This document shows positions 16,680-25,609 of a DNA stretch of 64,000 nucleotides, piece by piece. Both the position numbers and the translations under genes were made by a program. Position 1 is the first letter of the stretch. Every line of letters begins with the position of its first letter. The notes under the pieces were generated by a model. That model was not told where the DNA came from. It worked only from the letters and a program-made list of their open reading frames with translations, and searched no databases. Origin of the DNA: JANFXS01 sp022791155 (GTDB taxonomy: Bacteria; Bacillota; Clostridia; Lachnospirales; Anaerotignaceae); assembly GCA_949743895.1 (NCBI GenBank), contig CATJUX010000043.1, positions 10,210-74,209 on the forward strand. The letters are read 5' to 3'.

Positions 16680-17915
16680 TCATCCCTCCCATTTCTTAAA
16701 GCATAATACGGCGTTGTGCCCGCCAAATCCCAATGAATTGGACAAAACATATTTAAGTTCAGCTTTTCTTCCCACGTTTGGAACATAGTCCAAATCGCAT
16801 TCCTCATCAGGCGTTTCATAACCGATTGTAGGCGGTATAAATCCATTTTCCAAAGCACAAACACATGCTATTGCTTCAATTCCGCCGGCGGCCCCCAGAA
16901 GGTGGCCAATCATTGATTTTGTTGAAGAAATTGGCGTTTTATATGCCGCGTCTCCAAGCGCAAGCTTGATTGCCATTGTCTCACTTATGTCATTGTGGTG
17001 AGTTCCTGTTCCATGAGCATTGATATATGAAACTTCTTCTGGCTTTATTCCCGCTTCATTCAAAGCCATTGTTATGGCCTTTGCCGCTCCGCTTCCGTCA
17101 GGCGAAGGGGCTGTTATATGGTAAGCGTCACATGTTGCTCCATATCCCAAAATCTCGCCATAAATTTTGGCTCCTCTTTTAATGGCATGCTCCATTTCTT
17201 CCAAAATGAGTATGCCGGCTCCGTCTCCCATCACAAATCCGCTTCTGTTTTTGTCAAATGGGCGGCTTGCCTTTTTGGGATCCGGCTCCTGTGAAAGAGC
17301 TGTGAGGTTTGTGAAACCTGCAATTGCTATTCCACTTATTGACGCCTCGCTTCCGCCGGCAAAGCACACGTCAAGATAGCCGTGAATAATGTTTCTATAT
17401 GCCTCGCCAATGCAGTTTGTCCCTGTGGCGCAAGCCGTCACAACAGAGGAACAAATTCCTTTGGCTCCAAATTTAATGGCTATATTTCCAGCGGCCATGT
17501 TGCCAATGGTCATTGGTATGAAAAGAGGAGAAACTTTTGAAGGGCCTTTTTCATTTAGTTTGATAACTTGTTCTTCAAGCGTCCAAAGCCCTCCTATGCC
17601 GCTTCCTGCAATCACTCCAAAGCGCTCGCTTTCAACGTCGCCTTCCTTCAAACCACTTTTCTCATATGCTTCGGTTGCCGCCGCAACAGCGTATATTGAA
17701 AACAAGTCATTTCTTTTCAATTCTTTTTTGGGAACATATTTTTCGGCATCAAAGTCCTTCACCTCAGCAGCAACCTTAACTTTGAAGTTTTCCGTGTCAA
17801 ACTTTTTAATATAGTCTATTCCACACACGCCTTCGCTTATGCCACGCCAAAAACTTTCAACGTCGTTGCCGACAGGAGTTACAGCGCCCATACCGGTTAT
17901 AACGCATCTTCTCAT
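16680..17915 (-). CDS. fabF: 3-oxoacyl-[ACP] synthase II FabF
   Basis: 411-aa condensing enzyme for chain elongation. The thiolase-fold catalytic triad is C162 (VTACATGTN), H301 (NAHGTGTHHND) and H338 (MIGHLLGAAGG). It begins MRRCVITGMGAVTPVG. AGGAGG precedes the ATG, 11 bp after fabG. Confidence 0.97.
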   Translation of the reverse strand: MRRCVITGMGAVTPVGNDVESFWRGISEGVCGIDYIKKFDTENFKVKVAAEVKDFDAEKYVPKKELKRNDLFSIYAVAAATEAYEKSGLKEGDVESERFGVIAGSGIGGLWTLEEQVIKLNEKGPSKVSPLFIPMTIGNMAAGNIAIKFGAKGICSSVVTACATGTNCIGEAYRNIIHGYLDVCFAGGSEASISGIAIAGFTNLTALSQEPDPKKASRPFDKNRSGFVMGDGAGILILEEMEHAIKRGAKIYGEILGYGATCDAYHITAPSPDGSGAAKAITMALNEAGIKPEEVSYINAHGTGTHHNDISETMAIKLALGDAAYKTPISSTKSMIGHLLGAAGGIEAIACVCALENGFIPPTIGYETPDEECDLDYVPNVGRKAELKYVLSNSLGFGGHNAVLCFKKWEG

Positions 17916-17926
17916 AAACGTACCTC

Positions 17927-18658
17927 CTAATTCATCACCATGCCGCCGTCAACATTGATAACCTGACCTGTTATATATCTGTTTTCAGCAAGAAATACGG
18001 CTGTTCTTGCCACATCGTCAGGCTCTCCAAAACGCTTAAGCGGAATATTTCTCATCATTTCTTCTTTGACGCTTTCTTTAAGAGAAGAAGTCATATCAGT
18101 TGTTATGAATCCGGGAGCTATTGCATTAACAGTAATCCCCCTTGCGGCCAACTCTCTCGCGGCCGATTTTGTAAGCCCAACTATGCCGGCCTTTGATGCC
18201 GAATAATTTGCCTGACCAATGTTTCCTATGAGCCCAGAAACGGAACTCATGTTTATTATCGTGCCGCTTCTTTGTTTGAGCATTATGTTGGAAACGGCGC
18301 GTATTGTGTTGAAAGCTCCTTTCAAATTTATGTTTATAACAGTGTCAAAGTCTTCCTCGCTCATGCGCATCAAAAGGCCGTCTTTAGTTATTCCAGCGTT
18401 ATTCACAAGCACATCAACGCTTCCAAATTTTTCTTTTGCTGCCTTTATAAGTGCGTCGGCCTCATCAAATTTGCTGACATCTGCCTTGAAAGGCATGCAG
18501 TCAACACCAAATTTTTCAATTTCATCAATTGTTTCTTTGTCTAAATTGCTTCTGTAATTAATAACAATGTTGGCTCCAGCCTCGGCAAATTTCAGGGCTA
18601 TGGCTTTCCCAATCCCCTTTGCCGCACCTGTGACAACAACTGTTTTTCCCTTCAGCAT
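17927..18658 (-). CDS. fabG: 3-oxoacyl-[ACP] reductase FabG
   Basis: 243-aa short-chain dehydrogenase/reductase that reduces beta-ketoacyl-ACP with NADPH. It has the cofactor loop VTGAAKGIGKAIA, NNAGITKDG, a catalytic Ser in MSSVSG, the YSASK Tyr/Lys pair and APGFITTDM. The ATG is two bases from the fabD stop, behind GGAGG. Confidence 0.96.
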   Translation of the reverse strand: MLKGKTVVVTGAAKGIGKAIALKFAEAGANIVINYRSNLDKETIDEIEKFGVDCMPFKADVSKFDEADALIKAAKEKFGSVDVLVNNAGITKDGLLMRMSEEDFDTVININLKGAFNTIRAVSNIMLKQRSGTIINMSSVSGLIGNIGQANYSASKAGIVGLTKSAARELAARGITVNAIAPGFITTDMTSSLKESVKEEMMRNIPLKRFGEPDDVARTAVFLAENRYITGQVINVDGGMVMN

Positions 18659-18660
18659 TT

Positions 18661-19593
18661 TTATACCTCCACAGACGCCAATGTTTTCTCAAGTGATTTC
18701 AAATCTTCAACATTAAGTATTTTAACGCCTTTCAAAGTTCTTTTAACAAAACCGCTCAAAGCCTTTCCCGGGCCAATTTCTATAAAAGTGTCAACACCCA
18801 TCGCACCAAGGTTTTTGACAGTTTCTTCCCATTTGACAGGGCTCATAACCTGCTTTATAAGAAGTGGTTTAACATCATCAACGCTTTCAACAACCCCGCC
18901 AGTGACATTTGTCAAAACAGGAATATTAAATTCATTTATTTTGACATTATCAAGTTCAACTGCAAGCTTTTCGGAGGCTGGCTTCAAAAGCGCCGTGTGG
19001 AAAGGCCCGCTCACATTCAACTGCACGGCCATTTTGGCACCATTTTCTTTAAGGATTTGTGCCGCTTTTTCGGCATCTGCGGCATATCCGGCAATGACTA
19101 TCTGACCTGGAGCGTTATAATTTGCCGGCGAAACAAAACCTCCTGAAGCAGTGATGTCACTGCAAACCTTTTCAACTTCATCTCTTCCAGCGCCCAAAAT
19201 GGCATACATGGCTCCAATGCCTTCATTCACAGCTTCTGTCATAAAGCGCCCTCTTTTTCGAACAAGACACACCGTTTCATCAAAGCCAAACGTTCCGGCC
19301 GCAACATGCGCTGTATACTCTCCTAAACTAAGGCCCGCCACATAATCGGCCTTTATGCCGTTTTCACTCAAAACACTTAATGCGGCCATGCTCATTGTTA
19401 ATATTGCGGGCTGTGTATATTCGGTTTTGTTGAGAAGGCTGCTGTCATTAAAAATTATATCACTTATTTTGAGCCCAAGGGCGTTGTCCGCCATGTCAAA
19501 TATATTTTTTGCACACTCAAAATTTTCACACAACTCCCGGCCCATTCCCTCATATTGAGCGCCCTGGCCGCTGAATATAAACGCGGTTTTCAT
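18661..19593 (-). CDS. fabD: Malonyl-CoA:ACP transacylase FabD
   Basis: 310-aa enzyme that loads malonate on ACP. The FSGQGAQYEGMG start, nucleophile S89 in GLSLGEYTAH and a later His in SGPFHTALL are the family hallmarks. It lies downstream of fabK; the 85-bp gap contains a perfect 11-bp hairpin (19645-19672). Confidence 0.96.
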   Translation of the reverse strand: MKTAFIFSGQGAQYEGMGRELCENFECAKNIFDMADNALGLKISDIIFNDSSLLNKTEYTQPAILTMSMAALSVLSENGIKADYVAGLSLGEYTAHVAAGTFGFDETVCLVRKRGRFMTEAVNEGIGAMYAILGAGRDEVEKVCSDITASGGFVSPANYNAPGQIVIAGYAADAEKAAQILKENGAKMAVQLNVSGPFHTALLKPASEKLAVELDNVKINEFNIPVLTNVTGGVVESVDDVKPLLIKQVMSPVKWEETVKNLGAMGVDTFIEIGPGKALSGFVKRTLKGVKILNVEDLKSLEKTLASVEV

Positions 19594-19644
19594 TTTTTCA
19601 CACCCTCAAATGAACATATCTTCAAATTAATCTCTTTCATTTAC

Positions 19645-19672
19645 AATACGGGGTATCATCATACCCCGTATT
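19645..19672. repeat. Perfect 11-bp hairpin between fabK and fabD
   Basis: AATACGGGGTA and TACCCCGTATT with a six-base loop. No T-run on either side, so not an ordinary terminator. It begins only four bases past the sense-strand 3' end of fabK. Confidence 0.8.
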
Positions 19673-19678
19673 ATCGCC

Positions 19679-20611
19679 TCATATCTTTATATTTCTAAGT
19701 ATATCCTTATATTCCCCATAAATTTCCTCAATTATATCCAAAGCTGTCTGTTCTTTGTTGACAAGCCCGGCAATTTGCCCTGACATGATGGAACCAAATT
19801 CCATGTCACCGTCTTTGACGGCACGCTTCAGCGCTCCCCTTCCCAATGCTTCAATCTCCTCGCTGGGAACATTTTTCTTTTCAAGCGCTTCATATTCTCT
19901 TGTCAGCTTGTTTCTGATCACCCTAACCGGGTGACCAACGGAATTCCCTGTTGTTGTTGTGTCAATGTCTTTTGCTTTTATAATTTTGTCTTTATAATTT
20001 TGGTGAATTGTGCATTCTTTGGCAACAAGGAACCTTGTTCCAATTTGAACGCCGCTTGCTCCAAGCATGTATGCCGCCGCCATTCCGCGCCCGTCAGCAA
20101 TGCCGCCAGCCGCCACAACAGGTATGTCAAGGGCATCAACAACCTGTGGCACAAGCGCCATTGTTGTGATTTTTCCAACGTGTCCACCCGATTCACAGCC
20201 TTCAGCAATAACCGCGTCGGCACCGTCTTTGGCCATTCTTTTGGCTATGGCAACGGAGGCCGCCACAGGAACAACTTTGATTCCGGCTTCTTTGAAAGAC
20301 TTCATATATTTTCCGGGACTTCCAGCCCCTGTTGTGACAACAGGAACTTTTTCCTCACAAACAACCTGAGCAATTTCATCAACAAACTGGCTCAAAAGCA
20401 TTATGTTAACAGCAAATGGCTTGTCTGTGGCTTCCCTTATTTTTTTAATTTCCTCGCGGCACCCTTCACCATCTAAATGGCCAGTTGCCAAAACCCCAAG
20501 TCCTCCAGCGTTTGAAACAGCTGAAACAAGAGAGGAATCCGAGATCCATGCCATAGCACCCTGTATGATTGGATATTTTATATCCAGCAATTCGCATATG
20601 TCAAAATACAT
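19679..20611 (-). CDS. fabK: Enoyl-[ACP] reductase II FabK
   Basis: 310-aa FMN-dependent enoyl-ACP reductase that completes each elongation cycle in many Clostridia and streptococci in place of FabI. It has a TIM-barrel nitronate-monooxygenase-like fold with IIQGAMAWISDSSL, GGLGVLATG, the FMN-binding VAAGGIADGRG and GVQIGTRFL. Its position inside the fab operon distinguishes it from the related protein at 23025. Confidence 0.95.
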   Translation of the reverse strand: MYFDICELLDIKYPIIQGAMAWISDSSLVSAVSNAGGLGVLATGHLDGEGCREEIKKIREATDKPFAVNIMLLSQFVDEIAQVVCEEKVPVVTTGAGSPGKYMKSFKEAGIKVVPVAASVAIAKRMAKDGADAVIAEGCESGGHVGKITTMALVPQVVDALDIPVVAAGGIADGRGMAAAYMLGASGVQIGTRFLVAKECTIHQNYKDKIIKAKDIDTTTTGNSVGHPVRVIRNKLTREYEALEKKNVPSEEIEALGRGALKRAVKDGDMEFGSIMSGQIAGLVNKEQTALDIIEEIYGEYKDILRNIKI

Positions 20612-20635
20612 ATCGTTTTTCCACCTAACTGAAAA

Positions 20636-20857
20636 TTATTTTCCCGCTTCAACCAATTTAACAACATCACCAACTGTTTTGATGTCCTCAACATTCTCAA
20701 TTTTGACATCAAATTCATCTTCAATGTCATTGATGATTTGGAAAAGATCAAGTGAATCCGCATCAAGATCATCTTTCACGCTTGTCTCAAGAGTGATTTC
20801 TTCAATGTCTTTTCCTGTCTGCTCTGCAATAATTTCTCTGATTTTTTCAAATTCCAT
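20636..20857 (-). CDS. acpP: Acyl carrier protein
   Basis: 73-aa acidic helical carrier. The phosphopantetheine attachment Ser is S35 in DLDADSLDLFQ. The ATG at 20857 follows GGGAGG; five extra upstream residues in the longest frame include the ribosome site and are excluded. It sits between fabH and fabK. Confidence 0.97.
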   Translation of the reverse strand: MEFEKIREIIAEQTGKDIEEITLETSVKDDLDADSLDLFQIINDIEDEFDVKIENVEDIKTVGDVVKLVEAGK

Positions 20858-21040
20858 TATAATTCCTCCCAAAAAATGATTGTTTTTCTCTCAACTTTGA
20901 TACACTCCATGGCAACAATGATCTGCAAAAATTAATTTAACATGCATAATTGCGAATTCATTGAACCGCATCATATTTATGTTTTTTGTGCAGCCGAACA
21001 TCAAACAAGAACAAATGAAGCTCATTGATTTTCACATTCA

Positions 21041-22015
21041 TCAAAACTTAATATACATGGAGCCCCATGTCAGTCCGCCGCCAAAGCCACACAAAATAAT
21101 TTTTGTTCCTTCTTTAATCATTCCTTTTTCTGACATTTCATTTAACGCAATTGGAATGCTTGCCGATGAAGTATTACCATAATAATACATATTCATATAA
21201 AATTTGTCTATTGGAATTTTAACTTTTCTGCTGATGACCTCAACAATGCGGCTGTTTGCCTGATGCGGAAGCACAAAATCGACATCATCTTTGTCAATTT
21301 CTGCTTTTTCCATAAGCTCTTTTATGCAAACGGGAGCTTTTCTTGTGGCAAAGTCAAATATTTCTCTGCCATCCATTTTTATATACACGTCATAATTTCT
21401 TTCATTGTTGTTAAATATGTTAACAACCGGCGTGTAGCCCGCTGTGAGCGAAAGACCTTTGCTTCCGTCACTTCCCATGACTTCAGCAATGATTCCGGTT
21501 TTTTCATCGCTTTTTTCAAGAAACACTCCTCCGGCGCCGTCGCCAAAAAGCACACATGTGCTTCTGTCAGTGAAGTTAAGATATTTGCTCAAAACCTCTG
21601 TTCCAATCACAAGTGCATTATTATATACTCCACTTTTGATAAATTTGTCTGCAATTGAAAGAGCAAATATAAACCCACTGCATGCCGCGTTCACATCAAA
21701 GGCAACAGCTTTTGATGCCCCTATTCTGCCCTGAACAAGGCATGCCACACTTGGTGTCACATAATCGGCTGAAACAGTCGCTGTTATAATAAGTTCAACA
21801 TCCTCGGGTTTTCTTCCGGCTTTCTTCAAAATGATTTCTGCTGCTTTGATTGCAAGCTGTGAAGCGTTTTCATCAACCGAAAAACGTCTGTTTTCAATTC
21901 CGCTTCTTGAAACAATCCATTCATCGTTTGTGTCTACAAAATTTGACAAATCACTGTTTGTAACATTTTTTGCAGGCAAATATGAGCCTGTTGACAAAAT
22001 TTTTGAGAAGTACAT
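21041..22015 (-). CDS. fabH: 3-oxoacyl-[ACP] synthase III FabH
   Basis: 324-aa initiating condensing enzyme (acetyl-CoA or branched acyl-CoA plus malonyl-ACP). The catalytic triad is C112 (NAACSGFIFAL), H251 (LPHQANSRI) and N281 (YGNTSSAS). TAGGAG precedes the ATG at 22015. It is the first biosynthetic gene of the operon, separated from fabT by 319 bp. Confidence 0.96.
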   Translation of the reverse strand: MYFSKILSTGSYLPAKNVTNSDLSNFVDTNDEWIVSRSGIENRRFSVDENASQLAIKAAEIILKKAGRKPEDVELIITATVSADYVTPSVACLVQGRIGASKAVAFDVNAACSGFIFALSIADKFIKSGVYNNALVIGTEVLSKYLNFTDRSTCVLFGDGAGGVFLEKSDEKTGIIAEVMGSDGSKGLSLTAGYTPVVNIFNNNERNYDVYIKMDGREIFDFATRKAPVCIKELMEKAEIDKDDVDFVLPHQANSRIVEVISRKVKIPIDKFYMNMYYYGNTSSASIPIALNEMSEKGMIKEGTKIILCGFGGGLTWGSMYIKF

Positions 22016-22334
22016 GGCATTTCTCCTAAACAAAAAATAGTTGATTGTTAGAGTTAATTTTTTTCAGCAGTTGGCAAAAAATGAGTGCAAATTGATTTGC
22101 AAGCCAAATTTGTTCCTGCTTTTGCGGGACAAAAATGTGAACATTTCAAATCATTTGGCAGTTCACTGTCATTCATAATGAGTGTTGTTTTCGCAAATGA
22201 TGAAAAAAACACAAAACCCGCCATTGTCAATTGAGCAGTTCTCATCTAAGCTATACAAGCACTTTTGCCATTGCTAAGCTTTTTTATAACAATTCATACC
22301 GCAATCCAATAAAAAATGGTTTCATTGATTCAAT
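22016..22334 (-). other. fabT-fabH intergenic region, 319 bp
   Basis: No clear terminator and no FabT-type palindrome seen here, so fabH is probably cotranscribed with fabT. A 63-codon minus-strand frame (22245-22054) has no ribosome site and is not called. Confidence 0.5.
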
Positions 22335-22790
22335 TCAAACATTAAGCAAGTGATAATTTTCTTTGAGGAAACCGCTAAGCCTTTTAAGCGCCTCAAGCAA
22401 TATTTCCTCTTGTTCTTCTGAAAAACCTTCTATGCACTTATTCACCATTGTGTGGTGAAAGCTCAAATGCACCCTATATAACAGACGCCCTTTTTTGGTG
22501 AGCCTGATTTTCACAACTCTCCTGTCACTGTCGCTTCTATAGCGCTCAACATAACCTTTTTTAACAAGATTATTCACGGCAACAGTGAGAGTTCCCACAG
22601 TTATTTTGAGGGTTTTGGCCACTTCGCCCATGCTTTTGGGCTCATACATGCCTATGGCCTCAATTGTGTGCACTTCCGTGATTGAAACGTCATTAAATCT
22701 GCTGTCCTTAAAAGCATTTTCTTCAATTTTTAAAATATCATTATAAATGTCAACAAACAGTTCATTTATTATATTAAGCGTTCCTCTCAC
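22335..22790 (-). CDS. fabT: MarR-family regulator of fatty acid synthesis (FabT-like)
   Basis: 151-aa winged-helix protein (SITEVHTIEAIG, KSMGEVAKTLKITVGTLTVAVNNL, SDSDRRVVKIRLTKKG). In streptococci FabT with acyl-ACP represses the fab genes; position at the head of the fab operon supports the same role. I choose the GTG at 22790 because GGGGAGG lies six bases upstream and the length matches FabT. A longer frame to 22898 would span the promoter (22836-22864) and the palindrome. That palindrome over its own -10 suggests autorepression. Confidence 0.88.
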   Translation of the reverse strand: MRGTLNIINELFVDIYNDILKIEENAFKDSRFNDVSITEVHTIEAIGMYEPKSMGEVAKTLKITVGTLTVAVNNLVKKGYVERYRSDSDRRVVKIRLTKKGRLLYRVHLSFHHTMVNKCIEGFSEEQEEILLEALKRLSGFLKENYHLLNV

Positions 22791-22823
22791 TGGCAGCCTC
22801 CCCAAACTAAGTCTGTCAAATAT

Positions 22824-22836
22824 TTTGATAACCAAA
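22824..22836. promoter_or_regulatory. FabT-like operator at the fabT promoter
   Basis: TTTGATAACCAAA, a 13-bp near-perfect palindrome (one mismatched pair) adjoining the -10 hexamer of the fabT promoter. Confidence 0.65.
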
Positions 22837-22864
22837 GTATAATTTAATTTCCAAAACCAGTCAA
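22836..22864 (-). promoter_or_regulatory. Promoter of fabT and fab operon
   Basis: Minus strand: TTGACT (22864-22859), 17-bp spacer, TATACT (22841-22836). Confidence 0.85.
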
Positions 22865-22938
22865 TGGATATTTTATACATAAAAAGCCATTTTTGCAAGT
22901 CTCAAAAAATGCAATATACACAATGTAACTCATAAGCA

Positions 22939-22968
22939 TTGACGATATAGTTAATATTATACTATAAT
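22939..22968 (+). promoter_or_regulatory. Promoter of the FabK-like oxidoreductase gene
   Basis: TTGACG (22939-22944), 18-bp spacer, TATAAT (22963-22968). The start would fall near 22975, just before the palindrome at 22995. Confidence 0.75.
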
Positions 22969-22994
22969 ATTATATATTTACCCTAAATAAATAA

Positions 22995-23007
22995 TTTGAT
23001 AATCAAA
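22995..23007. promoter_or_regulatory. FabT-like operator before the oxidoreductase gene
   Basis: TTTGATAATCAAA, a perfect 6-1-6 palindrome about 20 bp downstream of the predicted start site. It matches the TTTGA/TCAAA arms I recall for FabT sites in lactic acid bacteria. Confidence 0.7.
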
Positions 23008-23024
23008 GTTTAGGAGATGACTAA

Positions 23025-24080
23025 ATGAACTTGAAACCATTGGTAATTGGCGATTTAACTGCTTCTGTGCCTATAATACAAGGCGGAATGGGAGTTGGAA
23101 TAAGCCTTTCAAGCCTTGCAGGAGCAGTGGCTGCTGAAGGGGGTATAGGAGTTATATCGGCCGCTCAACCTGGCTATGACGATAAAAATTTCATTGAAAA
23201 TTCATTAAAAGCAAATTTGAAGGCTCTTGCACGACACATCAAAAAAGCAAAAGAAATTTCCAAAGGCGGCATAATCGGCGTCAACATAATGCGTGCTTCA
23301 AAAAACTATTCTGACTATGTTGACTGCTGCGTCAAAAGCGGCGCCGATCTCATAATTTCTGGCGCCGGCCTTCCCACAGAGCTTCCGGCGCTTTTGAAAA
23401 ACACCGCTGTCAAATTTGCCCCAATTGTTTCATCTTTAAAAGCGGCCAAAGTTCTTTTCAAACTTTGGGACAGGCGATATGAAACAGTTTCCGATTTTGT
23501 TGTCATAGAAGGCCCAAAGGCAGGCGGCCATCTTGGCTTCACTGCTGAAGAAGCCGAAAGCCTCTCTCTTGATGAATATGACAGTGAAGTTGCCGAAATA
23601 GTGAAATATGTTAAAAGTTTCGAAGAAAAATATAAAAGAAAAATCCCTGTTGTATATGGGGGTGGTGTTTTTGATAAACACGACATAGAACATTATATAT
23701 CCCTTGGCTGCGATGGAGTTCAAATGGGAACCCGCTTTGTTGCCACAGAGGAATGCGATGCCCCTTTTGAATATAAAATGTCATATGTCAATTCAAAAAA
23801 AGAGGACATTGTGATTGTCAAAAGCCCTGTTGGAATGCCTGGCCGCGCTTTGCACAATGAGTTCATCAAAAAAAGAGAGCGCGAAAACGAAAAGGTCACA
23901 AAATGCTTTGACTGCATGGAAAGATGCAATCCGGCCACAACGCCATATTGCATAAGCATGGCTCTCATAAAGGCTGCCAAAGGAGATATAAATGATTCAC
24001 TGCTTTTTTGCGGCGAAAATGCCTATCGCATCAATAAAATCACAACTGTCAAAGAGCTTATGAAAGAACTCACAACATAA
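23025..24080 (+). CDS. FabK/nitronate monooxygenase-family FMN oxidoreductase
   Basis: 351-aa TIM-barrel flavoprotein related to, but distinct from, FabK at 19679. It has PIIQGGMGVGISLSSL, GGIGVISAAQPGYDD, a catalytic-region GPKAGGHLGF and the FMN-binding VYGGGVFDKHDIEHY and GVQMGTRFVATEEC. It carries an extra C-terminal part with clustered cysteines (CFDCMERCNPATTPYC). It is divergent from fabT and has a FabT-like palindrome in its leader, which ties it to lipid control. It could be an alternative enoyl reductase or a nitronate monooxygenase; sequence alone does not decide. Confidence 0.85.
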   Translation: MNLKPLVIGDLTASVPIIQGGMGVGISLSSLAGAVAAEGGIGVISAAQPGYDDKNFIENSLKANLKALARHIKKAKEISKGGIIGVNIMRASKNYSDYVDCCVKSGADLIISGAGLPTELPALLKNTAVKFAPIVSSLKAAKVLFKLWDRRYETVSDFVVIEGPKAGGHLGFTAEEAESLSLDEYDSEVAEIVKYVKSFEEKYKRKIPVVYGGGVFDKHDIEHYISLGCDGVQMGTRFVATEECDAPFEYKMSYVNSKKEDIVIVKSPVGMPGRALHNEFIKKRERENEKVTKCFDCMERCNPATTPYCISMALIKAAKGDINDSLLFCGENAYRINKITTVKELMKELTT

Positions 24081-24101
24081 AAATTATGAAACCAAAACCA
24101 T

Positions 24102-24148
24102 AAAAAGCCATAAATTTTATACAAACAAAAATTTATGGCCTTTTGTTT
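24102..24148 (+). terminator. Terminator after the FabK-like gene
   Basis: Perfect 12-bp arms GCCATAAATTTT (24107-24118) and AAAATTTATGGC (24128-24139), followed by CTTTTGTTTTG. Confidence 0.8.
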
Positions 24149-24154
24149 TGCAAA

Positions 24155-24215
24155 AAAACCCAGCTTGGCCAGTGGTCAGCGAATTTATATCTTGCACACA
24201 CTTTGGGTTCGCGCC
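24155..24215 (-). terminator. Possible terminator of the ABC cassette
   Basis: Minus strand: AACCCA ... TGGGTT arms enclosing a long loop, ending in TTTTTTT, about 95 bp past the permease stop. The long loop makes this tentative. Confidence 0.4.
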
Positions 24216-24308
24216 ATTTTCCATTTTTTCACACAAAAAACATGCAAATCAATTCTTTTGCTGAACAAACTTCACTTTAGGCGTATATTTTTTATATTTA
24301 TAAACTTC

Positions 24309-25592
24309 TTACTCTGTTCTTATAGCCTCCAAAGCGCTCAAATTTGTCGCTCTCTTAGCAGGCAAATATCCCGCCAAAACGCCAATGAATGTTGCAAACA
24401 CAACGCCAGAAATTGCAAGCCATGGAGGTATCATTGACAATGTGCTTGACTGTCCCAAACTTGCCGCCACATTGTTTGTTATATATGATGCCAAAAAACT
24501 GACCGCTATCCCGGCTATTCCGCCAAAAAAGCCTATGAAAGCCGCTTCAACAAGAAACAAACGTTTTATGTCATTTAGCGTGGCGCCTATAACTTTCATA
24601 ACGCCTATTTCCCTTGTTCTTTCATATATGCTCATGACCATTGTGTTTGTTATGCCTATGGCCGCCACAAGAAGCGATATGGCGCCAATGGCGCCAAGAA
24701 CCATTTGAAGCATTTTGCTTGTTTCCTGCATGGAATTCAAATATTCCTTAAGACTGTTTGCCTCAAACCCCATGTTTCTTATTTGCTCCTGAATGCCGTC
24801 AACATCATCCATTTTTTCAACTTTGACCTTCAAATTGTCATAAACGCCTTTTTTTCTTCTGTCCTTTGCTGCAACGCCATTGGCTTTTTCCCTTGCGTCA
24901 ATCAATGCTTCGACATCCTTCAGTGGCATAAATGTGTTATAGCTGTAACGGTCGTTGGGATCCATTTCGCCAACAATTGTAAGCCTCAACGGCTTTATCT
25001 TTTTGTCAGCATAATTTGTTCCATATGAATAGTCCGTTGTGACCTTGAATTTATCATCTTCAAAATTTATGTCAGGAGTGTTTGTTCCGCTCCATCTGTA
25101 ACGGTGATTTTGTTTTGGGTTGTAAAAATCTTCTTTTACATAGGAGCCTGCAACGGCACACATGCTGTCGCCCTCCTGAAGCGCGCGCCCCCAGCTTATT
25201 TTATATCCCATGGCTTCCATGGCCGAAGGATCAATCCCAATTATGCTTGTATCGCACACATATTTTCCGTCTATAAGTATAAAATACTCGTTTATGACAG
25301 GGGAAACAACTTCAACACCCTTTATGTTGCGTATCTCCTCAATTGTTTTGTTGTCAAGTGTAACAACCTCTTTGCTGTCGCCACTCCATGGAGTGTAAAC
25401 ATCAATGACGTTCAAACTTCCCATTTGTCCAATTTGCTCTTTGAACCCTTCATTCATGCCAATGCCAACAGAAAGCATAACAACAATGGAAGCCGTTCCA
25501 ATTATAACGCCAAGAACAGTCAGAAAAGTTCTAAGTTTTCTTTTCCACAGATTGCGCACAGCCATGCTCACCATGTCAAATCCGCTCATCAT
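24309..25592 (-). CDS. MacB-like ABC transporter permease
   Basis: 427-aa permease. Transmembrane helix 1 (TFLTVLGVIIGTASIVVMLS) is near the N-terminus. A large extracytoplasmic MacB-type domain covers about residues 45-300. Three C-terminal helices form the FtsX domain (IGAISLLVAAIGITNTMVM, REIGVMKVIGA, VVFATFIGVLAGYLPAKRA). Such proteins act as mechanotransmission exporters rather than classic channels. It is the last gene of a three-gene unit with the ATPase at 27787 and the CARDB-type protein at 25610, 17 bp downstream of the latter. The substrate is unknown. Confidence 0.9.
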   Translation of the reverse strand: MMSGFDMVSMAVRNLWKRKLRTFLTVLGVIIGTASIVVMLSVGIGMNEGFKEQIGQMGSLNVIDVYTPWSGDSKEVVTLDNKTIEEIRNIKGVEVVSPVINEYFILIDGKYVCDTSIIGIDPSAMEAMGYKISWGRALQEGDSMCAVAGSYVKEDFYNPKQNHRYRWSGTNTPDINFEDDKFKVTTDYSYGTNYADKKIKPLRLTIVGEMDPNDRYSYNTFMPLKDVEALIDAREKANGVAAKDRRKKGVYDNLKVKVEKMDDVDGIQEQIRNMGFEANSLKEYLNSMQETSKMLQMVLGAIGAISLLVAAIGITNTMVMSIYERTREIGVMKVIGATLNDIKRLFLVEAAFIGFFGGIAGIAVSFLASYITNNVAASLGQSSTLSMIPPWLAISGVVFATFIGVLAGYLPAKRATNLSALEAIRTE

Positions 25593-25609
25593 ATCCCTTC
25601 TTCCTATTC

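Noticed and set aside
22054..22245. 63-codon minus-strand frame between fabT and fabH
   Set aside because: No Shine-Dalgarno and no family resemblance; could be a leader peptide but nothing supports it.
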